From an uncultured Opitutia bacterium (lineage in GTDB: Bacteria > Verrucomicrobiota > Verrucomicrobiia > Opitutales > Opitutaceae), in NCBI GenBank assembly GCA_903827245.1, contig CAIKHO010000074.1, positions 62,001-126,000 of the forward strand: DNA of 64,000 bases. Direction: 5' to 3'. Positions 61,661-64,000 of the stretch are shown here, one piece after another. The notes beneath the pieces were generated by a model. It did not search any database. It saw only the letters and a program-made list of their open reading frames with translations, and was not told the origin of the DNA. Position numbers and translations under genes: made by a program. How positions within the stretch are numbered: the first letter of the stretch is position 1; every line of letters starts with the position of its first letter.

Positions 61661-62950
61661 GTGCAGCCCGCCACCCCACCGGCCCACACAAGCGAGAGAA
61701 CCCGTCGGTTCGCGCTCTGGCCGATGGTCTGTCTCCTGGTCATTTCGGTCGCGATCAACTACATCGACCGCTCCAATCTCTCGATCGCCGCGTCGTCCCT
61801 GAAGGAGGAGATGGCGCTCTCGCCGGCCCAGCTGGGCCTCCTGTTGTCCTCGTTTTTCTGGAGCTACGCGCTCTGCCAGATTGTCTCCGGCTGGGTGGTG
61901 GACCGCTGGAATGTGAACGCGGTGATGATCGCGGGCTTCGTCCTCTGGTCCGGCGCGACCGCCGCCACGGGTTGGGCCGTGGGCTTCGGCATGCTGTTCG
62001 CCTTTCGCCTCTTGCTGGGCATCGGGGAATCCGTGGCTTATCCGTGCTACTCAAAGATCTTCGTGCAGCGGCTGGACGAACGGCAGCGGGGCGTCGCAAA
62101 CGCGTTGATCGACGCGGGCTCGAAGTTCGGACCGGCGCTGGGCACGCTGGTCGGCGGACTGCTGGTGGCGCGGTACGGCTGGCGCTTTCTCTTCGTCGCC
62201 CTGGGATTCGTCGGTCTGCTCTGGGTGCCGGCGTGGCTCAAGTGGATGCCCCGCGGCGACACCGCGGACACCGACGAGCGGCCTGAAACGCGGCCCGGGT
62301 TCCGGGAGATTCTTCGCCACCGTTCCGTCCCCGCTACCTTCATCGGTCATTTTTGCGGCAACTATTTCTGGTATTTTCTCCTGACCTGGCTGCCGTACTA
62401 CCTGGTCCACGAACGGCACTTTTCCCTCCAGACCATGGCGGTGATCGGCGCCGTGCCCCCGCTGCTCTCGGCCGGCGCCACGATCGTCGCAAGCTGGTTG
62501 TCCTATCGCGCCCTGAAGGCGGGGGCCACGCCGACGCGCGTGCGCAAGACCTGTACCGTAACGGGCCTCACGCTGGCCACGGTGGTCGTCTTCGTGCCGA
62601 TGGCGTCTGACACCACGACGGCGATGGCCGTGCTGATGTTCGCCAGCATCGCCTACGGGGTCTTCGCCTCGAGCCACTGGACCATCACCCAGACCATCGC
62701 CGGTCCCCTCGCGGCGGGCCGCTGGTCCGGGCTGCAGAACTTCGTCGGCAACCTCTCCGGCATCGTGGCACCCGCCCTCACCGGATTCGCGGTCGACCGG
62801 ACCGGAAACTTCCTGTGGGCCTTCGCCGCGGTCGGCTTCGTCACCCTGACCGGCGCCGCGGCCTATCTCTTCGGCCTCGGCCCCGTCGAGCCGGCAATCT
62901 GGAACTCTTCGCCGCCGGGACCGAAAGAAAGCGCCCGGGACGAGCCATAA
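61661..62950 (+). CDS. MFS transporter, anion:cation symporter (ACS) type
   Basis: A 429-residue, 12-helix carrier from GTG 61661. The start VAINYIDRSNLSIAASSLKE, with the YIDR-N motif after helix 1, and GLLLSSFFWSYALCQIVSGW, FRLLLGIGESVAYPCYSKIF and ANALIDAGSKFGPALG fit the ACS family, which takes up hexuronates, phthalate, glucarate and similar organic anions. Helix 5 has GPALGTLVGGLLVARYGWRF. The substrate is not evident; no catabolic gene is next to it. Confidence 0.87.
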   Translation: MQPATPPAHTSERTRRFALWPMVCLLVISVAINYIDRSNLSIAASSLKEEMALSPAQLGLLLSSFFWSYALCQIVSGWVVDRWNVNAVMIAGFVLWSGATAATGWAVGFGMLFAFRLLLGIGESVAYPCYSKIFVQRLDERQRGVANALIDAGSKFGPALGTLVGGLLVARYGWRFLFVALGFVGLLWVPAWLKWMPRGDTADTDERPETRPGFREILRHRSVPATFIGHFCGNYFWYFLLTWLPYYLVHERHFSLQTMAVIGAVPPLLSAGATIVASWLSYRALKAGATPTRVRKTCTVTGLTLATVVVFVPMASDTTTAMAVLMFASIAYGVFASSHWTITQTIAGPLAAGRWSGLQNFVGNLSGIVAPALTGFAVDRTGNFLWAFAAVGFVTLTGAAAYLFGLGPVEPAIWNSSPPGPKESARDEP

Positions 62951-63098
62951 ACCTGGATTCGACCGTCGGATTTGAATCACGGAGACGCCAAGAGCACAGA
63001 ATGGAAATTTTAAGAAGCCAATCGGGACGGAGAGATTTTCACCTGCGGGGCGAAACGCGTTATCACCCGGTGGTAATGCATCAATTGACCGATGATTG

Positions 63099-63174
63099 AA
63101 TGTAGGAGCGGCTTTGTGCCGCGAGGGTTGGGCCTGCCGCGCGCTCCATCGCGGCATAAAGCCGCTCCTACATT
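63099..63174. repeat. Family C REP-like hairpin, copy C5
   Basis: AATGTAGGAGCGGCTTTGTG and ATAAAGCCGCTCCTACATT arms. It sits between the convergent MFS and Kdo transferase genes and could act as a shared terminator. The remainder of 62951-63186 has no gene. Confidence 0.85.
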
Positions 63175-63186
63175 TTCAAGCAATCT

Positions 63187-64000
63187 TCAGTGAGACATGC
63201 CCGGGCTCAGCTTCGCCAGCTCCTCGCGGATGACGACCAGGGTGCGCGCCACGGCGCCTTGGTTGGCGCGGTGCCAGGCCTGCGCGGCCGCGGCCATGGT
63301 CGTGCGCCGGGATTCGTCCTGCAACAAAGCGACCGCGCTGGCGGCGAGCTCACCTGCATCGGGCACCGTCCGGGCCGCACCGCCGGCCACGAGATCCCGC
63401 GCGATCTGGCGGAAGTTGCCCATGCCAGTGCCGAACAAGATCGGCTTTTCCAGCGCCGCTGCTTCCACCGGGGTCTGGCCTTCGGTGTGTGGCGGCAGGC
63501 TCTTGCCCACAAACACGAGGTCGGCGAGCTGGGTCAGCTTGCGCAGCTCGCCGGTCGTGTCCGCCACGGCCACATCGACCGGGCCCGCCGCGTTCCCCTG
63601 CGAGCGGAAATGAAACGAATAGCCCGAGGTTTTCAGCCGCGCCTCGATCTCACCGCGGCGCTCCGCGTGGCGCGGCACGATCAGGATCGTCACCGCTAGC
63701 CCCGCCGCCCGGGCCTGCCGGAGCGTCCCGACCAGCGCCTCTTCCTCGCCCCGCCAGGTCGAGGAGCCCAGCAGGACCAGCCCGTCGCCGAGGCCGAGGT
63801 CGCGCCGGAGCTGCGCGCGCTCCGCCGGATCGAGCGGCGCGATCGTTACGTCGAGCTTGATGTTGCCCGTCACGGTGAGGCGCGCCGCCGGAAAACCCAG
63901 CTCGAGGAAACGGGCCTCGTCGGGCGCCGAGCAGGGCAGAAGTCGCGTGATGCCGCCCAGCAGGGGCCGGACGAGGAGCCGCATCCGCCCCAACCGGCGA
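63187..64000 (-). CDS. waaA: 3-deoxy-D-manno-octulosonic acid transferase, C-terminal part (runs off the window)
   Basis: About 270 C-terminal residues are inside the window and the frame stays open to its end. The visible part is the nucleotide-sugar domain of WaaA/KdtA: LLPCSAPDEARFLELGFPAA, LTVTGNIKLDVTIAPLD, LLGSSTWRGEEEALV with the conserved Ser-Thr-Trp, ILIVPRHAERRGEI, VAVADTTGELRKLTQLADLV with FVGKSLPPHTEGQTPVEA. The enzyme adds Kdo to lipid IVA on the inner membrane, in line with the lpx genes earlier in the window. Confidence 0.93.
   Translation of the reverse strand, partial: RRLGRMRLLVRPLLGGITRLLPCSAPDEARFLELGFPAARLTVTGNIKLDVTIAPLDPAERAQLRRDLGLGDGLVLLGSSTWRGEEEALVGTLRQARAAGLAVTILIVPRHAERRGEIEARLKTSGYSFHFRSQGNAAGPVDVAVADTTGELRKLTQLADLVFVGKSLPPHTEGQTPVEAAALEKPILFGTGMGNFRQIARDLVAGGAARTVPDAGELAASAVALLQDESRRTTMAAAAQAWHRANQGAVARTLVVIREELAKLSPGMSH

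Overview
The window is high-GC DNA from a Gram-negative bacterium. It encodes a lipid A/Kdo pathway (lpxA, a fused lpxC-fabZ, a Kdo transferase and an LpxH-like phosphoesterase). The LpxC/FabZ fusion, the PstC/PstA layout and many dispersed palindromic repeats fit a Verrucomicrobiota member, most likely Opitutaceae. That placement is inference, since no rRNA is present. I found no transposase, integrase, rRNA operon or CRISPR array.

Layout. 1-4.2 kb: start of a type II NADH dehydrogenase, a DUF971 protein, hisI, a lone receiver domain, and a membrane/cNMP-binding gene split by an in-frame TAG. 4.3-7.3 kb: lpxA, lpxC-fabZ, efp. 7.3-20.3 kb: carbonic anhydrase, GH88/105 hydrolase, RlmI-like methyltransferase, secreted phosphoesterase, thymidine phosphorylase (with a clear terminator), PuuD-like urate oxidase, argS, a GYF_2 membrane protein and a YihY/BrkB protein. 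20.4-21.8 kb: an AT-richer island of unrecognised small, overlapping ORFs on both strands. 21.9-31.3 kb: SurA/PpiD-like chaperone, TolC-like channel, miaA, trpA coupled to a diguanylate cyclase, a lipoprotein, an EEP-family protein and tRNA-His. 31.3-34.4 kb: a translationally coupled KdgT-PdxA2-DUF1537 kinase operon, probably for a four-carbon sugar acid. 34.9-39.5 kb: an amino-acid-permease/histidine-kinase fusion coupled to a hybrid kinase. 39.8-49.3 kb: an ElyC-like protein and a phosphate cluster in which DUF47-pit converges on porin-pstS-pstC-pstA-pstB-phoU; a PhoB-box-like repeat lies before the porin. 49.4-54.1 kb: a secreted repeat protein, a CLC channel coupled to an EIIA-domain protein, and a small membrane protein. 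54.4-64 kb: a SNF2 helicase, a four-gene envelope glycolipid operon (GT4, MGDG-synthase-like GT28, DagK-like kinase, LpxH-like), an MFS transporter and the C-terminal part of the Kdo transferase.

The intergenic spaces are dominated by several families of non-coding palindromic repeats. Family A is about 127 bp with terminal inverted repeats. Family B is a purine/pyrimidine-biased hairpin. Family C has arms reading GTAGGAGCGGCTTTACGCC. Families D to M have one or two copies each here. One D copy supplies the C-terminus of the GT28 gene, and one B copy sits inside an H hairpin.

The most interesting candidates for new biology are the transporter-sensor kinase pair, the pseudo-M50/cNMP protein with its amber codon, the EIIA-CLC pair and the AT-rich island.
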